Notes under the pieces: generated by a model
The model's input: only the letters and a program-made list of their open reading frames with translations
The model's database searches: none
What the model was told of the DNA's origin: nothing
Translations under genes and position numbers: made by a program
NCBI GenBank assembly: GCA_034435975.1
Contig: DAOTWD010000132.1
Coordinates: forward strand, 37,585-101,584
Source: CAKZQX01 sp034435975
Lineage (GTDB): Bacteria > Chloroflexota > Chloroflexia > Chloroflexales > Chloroflexaceae
DNA: 64,000 bases
Direction: 5' to 3'
Part shown: positions 8,245 to 16,493 of the stretch, in pieces
Layout: the number at the start of each line of letters is the position of its first letter
How positions within the stretch are numbered: position 1 is the first letter of the stretch

Positions 8245-9621
8245 ATGCGCGTAACGTTGATCCATCCTTGCATAGGACGACGGATTGGTCAACCCTACAT
8301 TCGGAGCTGGCAGATGGAGCCGCTCGCACCTGCGGTCCTGGCCGGGCTGACGCCGCCGGATGTACGAGTGCGTTTCTATGATGACCGGATGGAACCGATC
8401 CCCTACGATGAGCCAACCGATCTGGTCGCCATGAGCGTGGAGACCTATACCGCGAAGCGGGCCTATCAGATCGCCTCTGCATATCGGCGGCGCGGAGTAC
8501 CGGTGGTGATGGGCGGCTTTCACCCGACGCTGGTACCAGAGGAAGCTCAGCAGTATGCCGAGGCGATTGTGATCGGCGAGGCCGAGACTCTCTGGCCCCA
8601 GGTGCTGGCTGATGCGCAGCAACAACGGTTGCGTCCGGTCTATCGTCAGGCGCGCCGGCCCGCACTGGGCGGCCTTCGACTAGATCGCCGGATTTTTGCC
8701 GGCAAGCGCTATCTGCCGATCGGTCTGGTTGAAGCCGGGCGCGGCTGTCATTTCCGTTGTGAGTTTTGTGCGATCCAATCCTACTTTGGTGGCACCCAGA
8801 CCCGCCGTCCGATTGATGACATTCTGGCCGAAATCCGGCAGATCAACCAGCAGTTGATCTTCTTTGTGGACGACAACATCACCTGCAATATGGACGAAGC
8901 CAAGGCCTTTTTTCGGGCCTTGATCCCACTGAAGATCCGCTGGGTTAGTCAGGCCAGCATCAATGCTGCCCACGATGAAGAGTTTTTGCAACTGCTCAGG
9001 GCCAGTGGTTGCCAGGGTTTACTGATTGGCTTTGAAACGCTCAATCCTGATAATCTGAAGCGGATGCACAAAGGGTTTAACACCATGCACGGTGGCTATG
9101 AAGTGGCTTTGGCCAACCTGCGCCGTTATGGTATTCGGCTCTATGTCACCTTCATTCTGGGCTACGATGATGATCAGAGCGACACCTTCCGCAAGACGCT
9201 AGACTTCGCGATACGGCACAGATTCTATATGGTTGCCTTTAACCATCTAACGCCCTTTCCAGGGACGCCGCTCTATGCGCGGCTCAAGCAAGAGGGACGG
9301 TTGCTCTACGATCCATGGTGGCTGCATCCCGACTATCGGTATGGCATGGTGCCATTTGTGCCACGGGGGATGAGCGCGACCCAGGTTGAGCAAGGTTGTG
9401 TCCATGCCCGTACCGCCTTCTACAGCCTGCCATCACTATTGCGCCGTTCGTTGGATTTCCAGGTCAACAGCCGCACCTTCTGGATGTGGTCGAATTTTTT
9501 TGTCATTAACGGTCTGATGCGCCGCGAGGTACTCCAGCGCAAAAGTTTTCCGCTGGGAGACGAAGCGTTTTGTGGTGAGTTGCTGAAAGTCAGAGGGCAG
9601 CGAGATGGACTGTACGTTTGA
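8245..9621 (+). CDS. B12-binding-domain radical SAM enzyme 2
   Basis: A 458-residue paralogue of the preceding gene. It has an N-terminal cobalamin-binding-like domain (VVMGGFHPTLVPEEAQQYAEAIVIGEAE near 88-115), the SAM cluster motif GRGCHFRCEFC near 165-175, DDNIT after the cluster, and LLIGFETLNPDNLKRMHKGF in the barrel. The start is two bases after the upstream stop, and the next gene overlaps its 3' end by 17 bases, so tight translational coupling is expected. Two divergent B12-radical SAM enzymes in one operon suggest two successive radical steps (methylation, ring or C-C chemistry) on one scaffold. That is inference from context. Confidence 0.85.
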   Translation: MRVTLIHPCIGRRIGQPYIRSWQMEPLAPAVLAGLTPPDVRVRFYDDRMEPIPYDEPTDLVAMSVETYTAKRAYQIASAYRRRGVPVVMGGFHPTLVPEEAQQYAEAIVIGEAETLWPQVLADAQQQRLRPVYRQARRPALGGLRLDRRIFAGKRYLPIGLVEAGRGCHFRCEFCAIQSYFGGTQTRRPIDDILAEIRQINQQLIFFVDDNITCNMDEAKAFFRALIPLKIRWVSQASINAAHDEEFLQLLRASGCQGLLIGFETLNPDNLKRMHKGFNTMHGGYEVALANLRRYGIRLYVTFILGYDDDQSDTFRKTLDFAIRHRFYMVAFNHLTPFPGTPLYARLKQEGRLLYDPWWLHPDYRYGMVPFVPRGMSATQVEQGCVHARTAFYSLPSLLRRSLDFQVNSRTFWMWSNFFVINGLMRREVLQRKSFPLGDEAFCGELLKVRGQRDGLYV

Positions 9622-10711
9622 TCTGGCCACGGAGGCCGATGATCCAGCCCTGCGCCACTTGCTGGCGACCACCCCGCTGCCGGGCAGCGTCACCGTCACC
9701 TACGAGCGTGAGCCGAACTACTTTCTGGGCTGCCCGGTTATGGGCCATTTTTATCAAGTGCCAGTTGCCCGCTGGTGCGGCAGCGGGCAACTCGCCGGGT
9801 TTGCCTTTCGTGCGGTTCGCTCCTGTTTTGTCAATGGTCAGATCGAGCCGGTCGGGTATCTGGGCCAGTTGCGGGTTGACCGGGCATTTCACGGGCAGGG
9901 GCTAACGGCACGCGGGTTCCACTATTTGCGCGAACTGCATGCTGATGGCCGTGTGCCGGGCTATCTGGCGAGCTTGACCTCCACAAACACCCGGGTACGG
10001 CATCTGCTGGTTGACCATCCACAGCCACATTTCCCGCGGTTCTCCGCGCTTGATGCGGTGGTAACCCTAGCGCTGATTGTGCGTCCACGCCCGCCGCTGA
10101 CGGCGGCTGATATAACTATCGTTCGTGGTGCCGCATGCGACCTGGATCGGATCGTTGCGTTTCTCCACGAACACGGAAGGCAACGACAGTTTTTTCCGGT
10201 CTATCGCGCATCCGATTTTCAGGATAGCCCGACCACACGCGGGTTTCGGGTTGAGGATTTCTGTCTTGCCCGCTATAACGACGCAATCGTGGGCGTGATC
10301 GGTTTGTGGGATCAGTCAGCGTATAAGCAGACCGTGGTTCAGGCCTATCATCACGCGCTGCGCTGGCTCCGTCCGGGGTATAACCGAGTTGCGCCGTTGT
10401 TTGGGGTGCAGCCATTACCCGCGCCAGGCCAGCCGCTGCGCAGCGTGTATGCCAGCTTTGTCTGTATTGACCAGCGCTTCCCGGCGGTTTTTCCCGTATT
10501 GTTGCGCTATGTGTTGAACCTGGCTGCCACACGTGGCTATGCCTACGTTCTCCTGGGCATGTCTCTGGATGACCCGCTGTTGACCATTGCACGCCGCTAT
10601 GCCCACATTCCCTATACGAGTCGCCTCTATGCCGTTACCTGGGACGATACCGGAGGTTTCTATGAACGACGTGATCAGTGCCCCGCCTATGTTGACATTG
10701 CAGCCATGTGA
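9605..10711 (+). CDS. GNAT-family N-acyltransferase-like protein
   Basis: A 368-residue protein with GNAT features. GYLGQLRVDRAFHGQGLTARGF near residues 83-104 resembles the acyl-CoA-binding motif A (RxxGxG/A), with QG.T in the pyrophosphate-binding turn. A second, diverged half from about 165 onward ends in LRYVLNLAATRGYAYVLLGM and may be a degenerate GNAT repeat. It overlaps the second radical SAM gene by 17 bases. In this operon it may acylate an amine of the product made by the radical SAM enzymes, or form a pair with the next gene. The substrate is unknown. Confidence 0.65.
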   Translation: MDCTFDLATEADDPALRHLLATTPLPGSVTVTYEREPNYFLGCPVMGHFYQVPVARWCGSGQLAGFAFRAVRSCFVNGQIEPVGYLGQLRVDRAFHGQGLTARGFHYLRELHADGRVPGYLASLTSTNTRVRHLLVDHPQPHFPRFSALDAVVTLALIVRPRPPLTAADITIVRGAACDLDRIVAFLHEHGRQRQFFPVYRASDFQDSPTTRGFRVEDFCLARYNDAIVGVIGLWDQSAYKQTVVQAYHHALRWLRPGYNRVAPLFGVQPLPAPGQPLRSVYASFVCIDQRFPAVFPVLLRYVLNLAATRGYAYVLLGMSLDDPLLTIARRYAHIPYTSRLYAVTWDDTGGFYERRDQCPAYVDIAAM

Positions 10712-11492
10712 TGCCCACGGATCAGGGACTGCCGATCGGCATGAACCGGTTGTCCCGCCAACCCAACCACCAGTCCTGCCGCAACCTGCTGCACTGGTCG
10801 GACGGGTTTTGTCGGTATGCGACGTGACGGAGACAGATCGGGCACAGATGTATGCGTTGCTGGCTGGCTATTTTCGGCACACCAGCCGGGCCATATTCGA
10901 GCGCGATCTGGCTGAAAAAGAATGGGTGGTACTGCTCCGCGCCGCGACGACCGGTGTGGTTCAAGGCTTCTCGACGCTGATGCGGCTGACAGCAGTGATT
11001 GATCAGCAGCCAGTCGTGGCCTTTTTCTCGGGTGATACGATTATTCATCGTGATTATTGGGGCGAGACGATCTTGCCCCGTCTCTGGGCACAGCATGTCT
11101 TTCGGCTGGCTGCTTCTATCACGAATGCGCGGGTGTACTGGCTGCTGATCTGTTCAGGCTACAAGACCTATCGCTTTTTACCCGTGTTTTTCCAGGAGTT
11201 TTACCCGACATACGCCTGTTCAACACCACCGCACTGCCAACGCATTATGGATACGTTCGCCAGACGGAAGTTTGGTGCTGACTATGATGCGGTGTGCGGC
11301 GTGGTACGATTGACTCAGGCCACACCGTTAGATACCGAGGTCGCCCCATTGACACCGCAGCGTCTGCGCGACCCGCACGTGGCCTTTTTTGCCACGGCCA
11401 ATCCTGACCATACCGATGGTGACGAACTCGTCTGTTTGACAGAGCTAACGCCGACCAATCTGACCGCCGCCGGGCGACGAATGGTACGATAG
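10662..11492 (+). CDS. Uncharacterised protein, possible diverged acyltransferase
   Basis: This 276-residue protein is not recognised with certainty. The start at 10662 is chosen because of a perfect GGAGG at 10652-10656; an upstream in-frame ATG at 10587 is within the preceding gene and lacks a site. The reading frame overlaps the end of the preceding gene by 50 bases. Segments such as TDRAQMYALLAGYF, VVQGFSTLMRL and GDTIIHRDYWGETILPRLWAQHVF are compatible with an acyl-CoA transferase fold (beta strand, substrate loop, helix), but no canonical motif A is visible. The first 60 residues are proline-rich and probably disordered. It belongs to the radical SAM-GH3 operon by spacing and orientation. 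Confidence 0.6.
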   Translation: MNDVISAPPMLTLQPCDAHGSGTADRHEPVVPPTQPPVLPQPAALVGRVLSVCDVTETDRAQMYALLAGYFRHTSRAIFERDLAEKEWVVLLRAATTGVVQGFSTLMRLTAVIDQQPVVAFFSGDTIIHRDYWGETILPRLWAQHVFRLAASITNARVYWLLICSGYKTYRFLPVFFQEFYPTYACSTPPHCQRIMDTFARRKFGADYDAVCGVVRLTQATPLDTEVAPLTPQRLRDPHVAFFATANPDHTDGDELVCLTELTPTNLTAAGRRMVR

Positions 11493-11504
11493 GGAACAGA
11501 AAGC

Positions 11505-13211
11505 TTGGATGCGCGAGTCGCTCCCAATAGTAAGGTTGCGCCAGTGTTCACGTATGTCGCCAATAGCCTGTGGTTACTGGCATGTCTGCCAGAGGCGCAT
11601 GCATTCCGGCAGGCACAGCGAGATGTGGCCGGCACGCAACACAGGCTGTTGCTGCGCCTGTTGCAACAGAACGCGGATACCGTCGTTGGTCGTCGGTATC
11701 GGTTTGCCCACATACGCTCGATTGCCGACTATCAAGCACGCGTGCCGCTCTCGACCTATGCTGACTACCAGGAGGCAGTCGAGCGTATTGGTCGTGGGGA
11801 GCAGGGTGTTCTCACCCGCGATCCGGTGCTGCTTCTGGAGCCAACGAGCGGTTCAACGGCAGCGACAAAGTATATTCCCTACACCGCCATGCTGCGTGCC
11901 GAGTTTGAACGTGCGATTGCGGTCTGGATTGCCGATCTTTTTACCCACGACCCACGCTTGATGGCCGGTGCTGCATACTGGTCAGTTTCGCCTGTGGCAT
12001 GGAACAACCAGTATACCGTTGGCGGTATACCGATCGGCTTTGAGGATGATCGAGCCTACCTGGGCCGCATGCAACAATGGCTGGCCCAGGCAATACTGGC
12101 TGTACCATCAGCGGTACGCCTGATCCACGATATGGACACGTTGCGCTATGTGACGCTGCTCGCACTGTTGCGCCGCCGCGACCTGGCGCTGATCTCGGTC
12201 TGGAATCCTACTTTCCTGACGCTGCTGGTGCGCAATCTGAGCGCCTGGGGTCTGCGGCTGGCAATCGATATTGCCGAGGGCACGCTTACCCCACCCACTC
12301 CACTGCCACCAGCATGGTCGGCGAACTGGGCCTGGTTCAATCGACCTGATGCGCAGCGAGCTGCCGAGGTGTACACGGCGGTGTGTACCAGCACCACCCC
12401 GGCGCTGCTGCATACGCAACTGTGGCCCAACTTGCGCCTGATCAGTTGCTGGGCCGACGCGCAGGCGGCATGGTACGTTCCACCGTTGGCACAGAGCTTT
12501 CCACAGGCACAGATCCAGGGCAAGGGGCTGATCGCCACGGAGGGCTTTGTTTCTATCCCGCTGGTTGGACAGACAGGTGCGGCCCTGGCAGTGCGCTCAC
12601 ACTTTTTTGAATTTTTACCTGCTGACGGCGGAACGGCACGGCTGGCACACGAACTGGAGACAGGTGAACGGTATGCGGTGGTGTTAACTACGGCTGGCGG
12701 CCTCTATCGCTACCAGTTGCACGATCTGGTTGAGGTGTCGGGTTGGCAGTACACCTGCCCGTTGCTGCGCTTTGTCGGGCGGGCCAATGGCTGTGTTGAC
12801 TGGTTTGGCGAAAAATTGCACGAACAGCATGTGCGGGCGGCACTGGCGGGTCTGCTGACACGATATGCTATCACCCCGGACTTTGTGATGCTGACGTGCG
12901 CAGAGGAGGGCGACCAGTATGCCTATACGCTGCTGATCGAGGCCGATGGTGTCCCCGATCATATGCTGGGCCAACTGGCCAGGGATCTCGATGCAGCGTT
13001 CGCTACCAATTACCACTATCGTTATTGCCGCGACCTGGGCCAGTTAGCAGCGTTACGTGTGTGTCGCGTTGTTGATGGGCACGAGCGGTACCTGGCAGCA
13101 ACGATTACCCGTGGTCAACGTGCGGGCGACATCAAACCGCCGTTGCTACCACAGGGTGCTGGCTGGTGTCAGTTGTTGGGCGCACAGCCGCCCATTTCGC
13201 ACAATGCCTGA
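11505..13211 (+). CDS. GH3-family acyl-adenylate amidosynthetase
   Basis: A 568-residue member of the GH3 (auxin-responsive) ANL superfamily, which adenylates a carboxylic acid and joins it to an amine, usually an amino acid. The ATP-binding P-loop LLLEPTSGSTAATKYIPYT is at about residues 108-126. The later core motif GLIATEGFVSIPL lies near 343-355 and GGLYRYQLHDLVEV near 402-415, with a C-terminal swivel domain. The annotated start is a TTG at 11505; a GTG about 40 bases in (VFTYVANS) is an alternative. As last gene of the operon it could form the final amide bond of a small product. Bacterial GH3 substrates are mostly unknown. Confidence 0.85.
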   Translation: MDARVAPNSKVAPVFTYVANSLWLLACLPEAHAFRQAQRDVAGTQHRLLLRLLQQNADTVVGRRYRFAHIRSIADYQARVPLSTYADYQEAVERIGRGEQGVLTRDPVLLLEPTSGSTAATKYIPYTAMLRAEFERAIAVWIADLFTHDPRLMAGAAYWSVSPVAWNNQYTVGGIPIGFEDDRAYLGRMQQWLAQAILAVPSAVRLIHDMDTLRYVTLLALLRRRDLALISVWNPTFLTLLVRNLSAWGLRLAIDIAEGTLTPPTPLPPAWSANWAWFNRPDAQRAAEVYTAVCTSTTPALLHTQLWPNLRLISCWADAQAAWYVPPLAQSFPQAQIQGKGLIATEGFVSIPLVGQTGAALAVRSHFFEFLPADGGTARLAHELETGERYAVVLTTAGGLYRYQLHDLVEVSGWQYTCPLLRFVGRANGCVDWFGEKLHEQHVRAALAGLLTRYAITPDFVMLTCAEEGDQYAYTLLIEADGVPDHMLGQLARDLDAAFATNYHYRYCRDLGQLAALRVCRVVDGHERYLAATITRGQRAGDIKPPLLPQGAGWCQLLGAQPPISHNA

Positions 13212-13797
13212 ACATCTGGATAGCGGTCATTTCAAAGTCGCCACACACCACATCACCCTCTACCACGCCATGGATGGCCGCCACCGCGCTCTAGAGGGCG
13301 GCGCTACCGCCATCACATGCCCGTCACCACATCATCGCCCGCCACCCCACCTCACGACCGCCGTCGCACCCCAGAGGGACGCGCTACATCCCTCGTCGCT
13401 CATCGCCTTTTTTAACACAAAGGTGCAAAGGCGCAGAAATATGGTGGGATGTCGTGAGGTGCGAGGGTGTTCTACGCTCTTTAAGGTGCAAACGGGCGAA
13501 GCCGATACGAAACGCTTGTCCGTTCGTAGTAACGACTTTAGTCATTTCTGGCGCTCTTCATCGCCTGAAGGTGTTCTACCAAATTTGGGTATACACTTTC
13601 TGTGTGTTCCCCTGAATGCCGTGAAACGTCTCGGCTGTGGTCTGCGCGTAGGGACGAAAAATTTTTCGCTCCTACCGAATGATATGATGGATAAGCGATC
13701 AGCCGAATTTGGTATTACCGGGTAAACTCCGTCGAATGGGGCATCAGTGTTTCACCATTGAAACGTTCTAACGTTCTGACGCCTGGCTGCGAACGGC
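13212..13797. other. Gene-poor gap, 586 bp
   Basis: No convincing gene. It holds short dyads (GGCGG-CGCTA-CCGCC near 13296 and GAGGGA...TCCCTC near 13374-13394) and an AGAGGGACGCGC motif also seen near 63532 and 63589. A 222-codon open frame crossing it has no coding character and overlaps the end of GH3. Confidence 0.6.
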
Positions 13798-14182
13798 TCA
13801 CCCCATCTGCTCCACGCCTTCCACCATCATAAACCGTGATCCCTCAATCAGGAGGTAGGCTCCCGCCCAGATAGCAACAGCCCGATCTTGCTCGGTCATC
13901 TGCTCCGCCGAGCAGTAAGGTTTCGGGGTCGTCCAGAATCAGGCCACCGCCAAACGTAAAGGCGTCGGTCAGCGTATAGGTACGTGCCTGTGCCAGACGC
14001 TCCTCCTCGTTGGCGATGCGTTGGTCGGCCACATGCACCGTTTTTGTGGCATCCATCCAGACATGATACGGGCCAATCCGGGCCTGAATACGATCATTGC
14101 CCCACCCGGGATGCTCGGTGATCTGGATGGGATCGAGCCGCAATGAGGGAAACTCCAGCACACGCGGGCTTTGTTCAGTCAT
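13798..14182 (-). pseudogene. Orphan ~127-residue gene with a +1 frameshift
   Basis: The frame from ATG 14182 encodes a soluble protein (FPSLRLDPIQITEHPGWGND...) and is apparently continued in a second frame by TEQDRAVAIWAGAYLLIEGS and a stop at 13798-13800. Skipping one base near 13908 in a GGCGGAG stretch joins the halves smoothly as ...PETLLLGEQMTEQDRAVAIW. Without the skip the protein ends with unnatural residues at 13844. I do not recognise the family. The ATG is preceded by GAGG at 14187-14190 on the minus strand. It is a recent frameshift, a sequencing error, or much less likely programmed frameshifting. Confidence 0.55.
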
Positions 14183-14463
14183 TGATACCTCCCTGGTTTA
14201 TACACTCATAAGATTTGTTTGTGTCACAACGGCCCAACGGACACACAGACACGCCAGAAGGGAACACATCTCCGTGTGCCGTGCCTATGGTGAAGCACCT
14301 GGTCAATCGATCAATTGGTCTGACCCGCTCATCATACCATAACAGCGCCTTTTTGGGACAAGTTCGTAACAAAATTGTGCCAGGATCGCGTTATACTAGA
14401 TGATGATGTACGAGCAGCATACGTTGCCTGGCGTTTATCCTGCCGATCTCTGGAGCATACACG

Positions 14464-15816
14464 ATGCCGGTTTACACGATCAAAGGTCAGCCGATCCATG
14501 TCAATGAGCAGGGATCACCCACCAATCAAGTGGCGCTGCTGATACACGGCTGGTCCAGTTCTTCCTATGCGCTATCGTCGCTACTGCCACTGCTACGTCA
14601 CCGGTTTGCATGCAAAGCGGTGGATCTCCCCGGCTATGGTGAATCGCCACCGCCCCGAGGTCGGGCCACAATTGCGGGCTATGCCGATCTGCTGGCCGAT
14701 CTGATCTGTGATATCAGCGACGGGCCGGTGGTGCTAATCGGGCATTCGATGGGTGGTATGATCAGCCTGACGCTGGCGCTCCACTACCCAATGCTGGTGG
14801 AGCGTATGGTGCTGCTTTGCCCGACAATTAGCGGCCATTTATCCACCTTTATTAACCTGTTTATCTCACCGATCACTCTGCTGGAGCGCTTCGGGTTAGC
14901 TGAACGCCTGGTGGCCGCAATCGAACCGCACTTCCTCAATGTCACCGATAACCTGATGCGCCCGGTTTCGTTTGCCGAACGAACCGCGATCACCGAAGCA
15001 GACTATATGCGCCTGCGAGCGGATGCCCGCCGTCCAGGGCAAGGGCGGGTGCGAGCAGAGTGCTACCAGGCTATGCGTGCTGGCGATCTCCGTGGTCGGC
15101 TGGGAGCGGTAGAAACACCCTCACTGGTACTCTGGGGCGCGGAGGACAATACTGTGCCGCTACGCGATGCAGGCGTGGTGGCCGACGAGTGGCCCCGTGC
15201 CGATCTGCGGATTATCCCCAAAGCCGGGCACTGGCCACAGTTTGAGGCACCGGATGCGACCCACCGTTATATCGCGGCCTTCCTGGGCCTGCCATTAATT
15301 ACTACCCGGTTGGATGCTGGCTCTGGCCAGGACATCAGCCGGGTTGATGAGGTGGCGCAGTTTCTGGCACATTCCGATGTGGGCAGTGGCATGAATCGCG
15401 CGCAACGTACCCGCCTGGCTGCACAGTGCCAGATGAAGACGTATTCGCCCGGCACATGCATTGCGCAGGCAGATATGCCCGGTAACCTCCTGTTTATCAT
15501 TCAGGAAGGCTCGGTTGAGGTCTGGAATGTTGTCACCGAAAAACGCCCGGCATCCGCCACGTTACATCCGGTGACGACACTGCTGCCCGGCCAGATCACC
15601 GGCGAACTGGCACTGCTCGATGGGGGACGCCGCAGCGCCGATCTCCGCGCCGGGCCGGAAGGGGCAACGCTGCTCATCCTCAGCCGCGAACGCCTGATCA
15701 CACTATGTGAGGACGATCCGCCACTGGGCAATCGCTTGCTCTGGAACATCGCCACCGCCCTCGCACTCCGTCTGCGTCTGATGCAGTGGCGTCAGCAGCG
15801 TCAGGCTGTTGAGTAG
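14464..15816 (+). CDS. Alpha/beta hydrolase fused to a cyclic-nucleotide-binding domain
   Basis: A 450-residue two-domain protein. Residues 1-280 are an alpha/beta hydrolase: oxyanion LIHGWS near 26-31, nucleophile elbow GHSMGG near 98-103, acid in WGAEDNTVP near 223-231 and His in KAGHWPQFE near 253-261, so the triad is complete. Residues about 300-445 are a cNMP-binding beta-roll with PGNLLFIIQEGSVEVW and the phosphate-cassette-like PGQITGELALLDGGRRSADLRA. Such domains bind cAMP or cGMP in CRP and channels, so allosteric control of the hydrolase is plausible. There is no DNA-binding domain. A TATACT element at 14392-14397 may be its -10. It stands alone between a broken gene and a remnant. 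Confidence 0.85.
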   Translation: MPVYTIKGQPIHVNEQGSPTNQVALLIHGWSSSSYALSSLLPLLRHRFACKAVDLPGYGESPPPRGRATIAGYADLLADLICDISDGPVVLIGHSMGGMISLTLALHYPMLVERMVLLCPTISGHLSTFINLFISPITLLERFGLAERLVAAIEPHFLNVTDNLMRPVSFAERTAITEADYMRLRADARRPGQGRVRAECYQAMRAGDLRGRLGAVETPSLVLWGAEDNTVPLRDAGVVADEWPRADLRIIPKAGHWPQFEAPDATHRYIAAFLGLPLITTRLDAGSGQDISRVDEVAQFLAHSDVGSGMNRAQRTRLAAQCQMKTYSPGTCIAQADMPGNLLFIIQEGSVEVWNVVTEKRPASATLHPVTTLLPGQITGELALLDGGRRSADLRAGPEGATLLILSRERLITLCEDDPPLGNRLLWNIATALALRLRLMQWRQQRQAVE

Positions 15817-15863
15817 TGCAGGCATACGGTATGTACCGCCAGACATGAGAACGTTAGAACAGT

Positions 15864-16275
15864 TCAACGCTGAGGCACTGACGAATCACATGGCGCGATA
15901 GCGTGTCTCGCCGGGGTACGGCGCGATTGTTCCCTGTTTTGCCCAACATCAATCACAGACGGCAGGCGGTGTTGCGACATGAGACGCAAGAATGTGTCAA
16001 TGCCATCTGTGCCCGCATCGGCAGCAGCGGCGACGAGCAACGATTGTTCCAGGGCCGCCAGGTCTGCGATGGTGGACGCCTGCGACCGCATGGCACGCAA
16101 CCGATCCAGGTTGCAGATCTGGCACATAACCGACATCAGACGCAGCGGCGCATCGGGGAAGCGCAGCCGTACGAGGGCTTCGAGCGCTTCCTGCTCGTTG
16201 TGCAGATGCGCTTGCTGCTCGGCTTCTCGTGCCTGCTGCTCGGCTGTACCACACGTTCTCTCTATCCTCTTTCTT
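15864..16275 (-). pseudogene. C-terminal remnant of an Rpn/PD-(D/E)XK-type nuclease
   Basis: Only the C-terminal tail of a larger protein remains in frame: a Gln/Glu-rich helix (EQQAREAEQQAHLHNEQEAL), then LVRLRFPDAP, and DLDRLRAMRSQASTIADLAALEQ. These match the helical tails of Rpn-type recombination-promoting nucleases and Uma2-like proteins. The nuclease core is absent: the frame meets the bipartite repeat beginning at 16278. There is no upstream start with a ribosome binding site. I infer a deletion that left the repeat array at the break point. Family identity rests on the tail alone. Confidence 0.5.
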
Positions 16276-16277
16276 TT

Positions 16278-16370
16278 GAGGATGCGAGGATGCGGGATGC
16301 GGGATGCGGGATGCGCGGATTCCCGTCGCCTCGTCGCCTCGTCGCCTCGTCGCCTCGTCGCCTCACGCCG
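16278..16370. repeat. Bipartite octamer array, plus polarity
   Basis: GAGGATGC/GGGATGCG units (about 40 bases) pass through the junction GGATTCCCGTCGCC into about five TCGTCGCC units. It is the same element as at 1693 (reverse orientation) and 41274. It abuts the truncated Rpn-type remnant on one side and the promoter of peptidase U32 on the other. Confidence 0.95.
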
Positions 16371-16493
16371 TGATCATACCATAGAATGCGGAATTCGCGT
16401 AGGCTGCGGCAGCTATGGCATCTGTTCACGCCTGAAGTAAGGTACAATACATTACAGAACACAGTCGTGGGCTTGAACAGGAATAGGGTGACG

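Noticed and set aside
13057..13725. 222-codon plus-strand frame after GH3
   Set aside because: It overlaps the GH3 end in another frame, has no ribosome binding site and mixed, non-coding-like composition.
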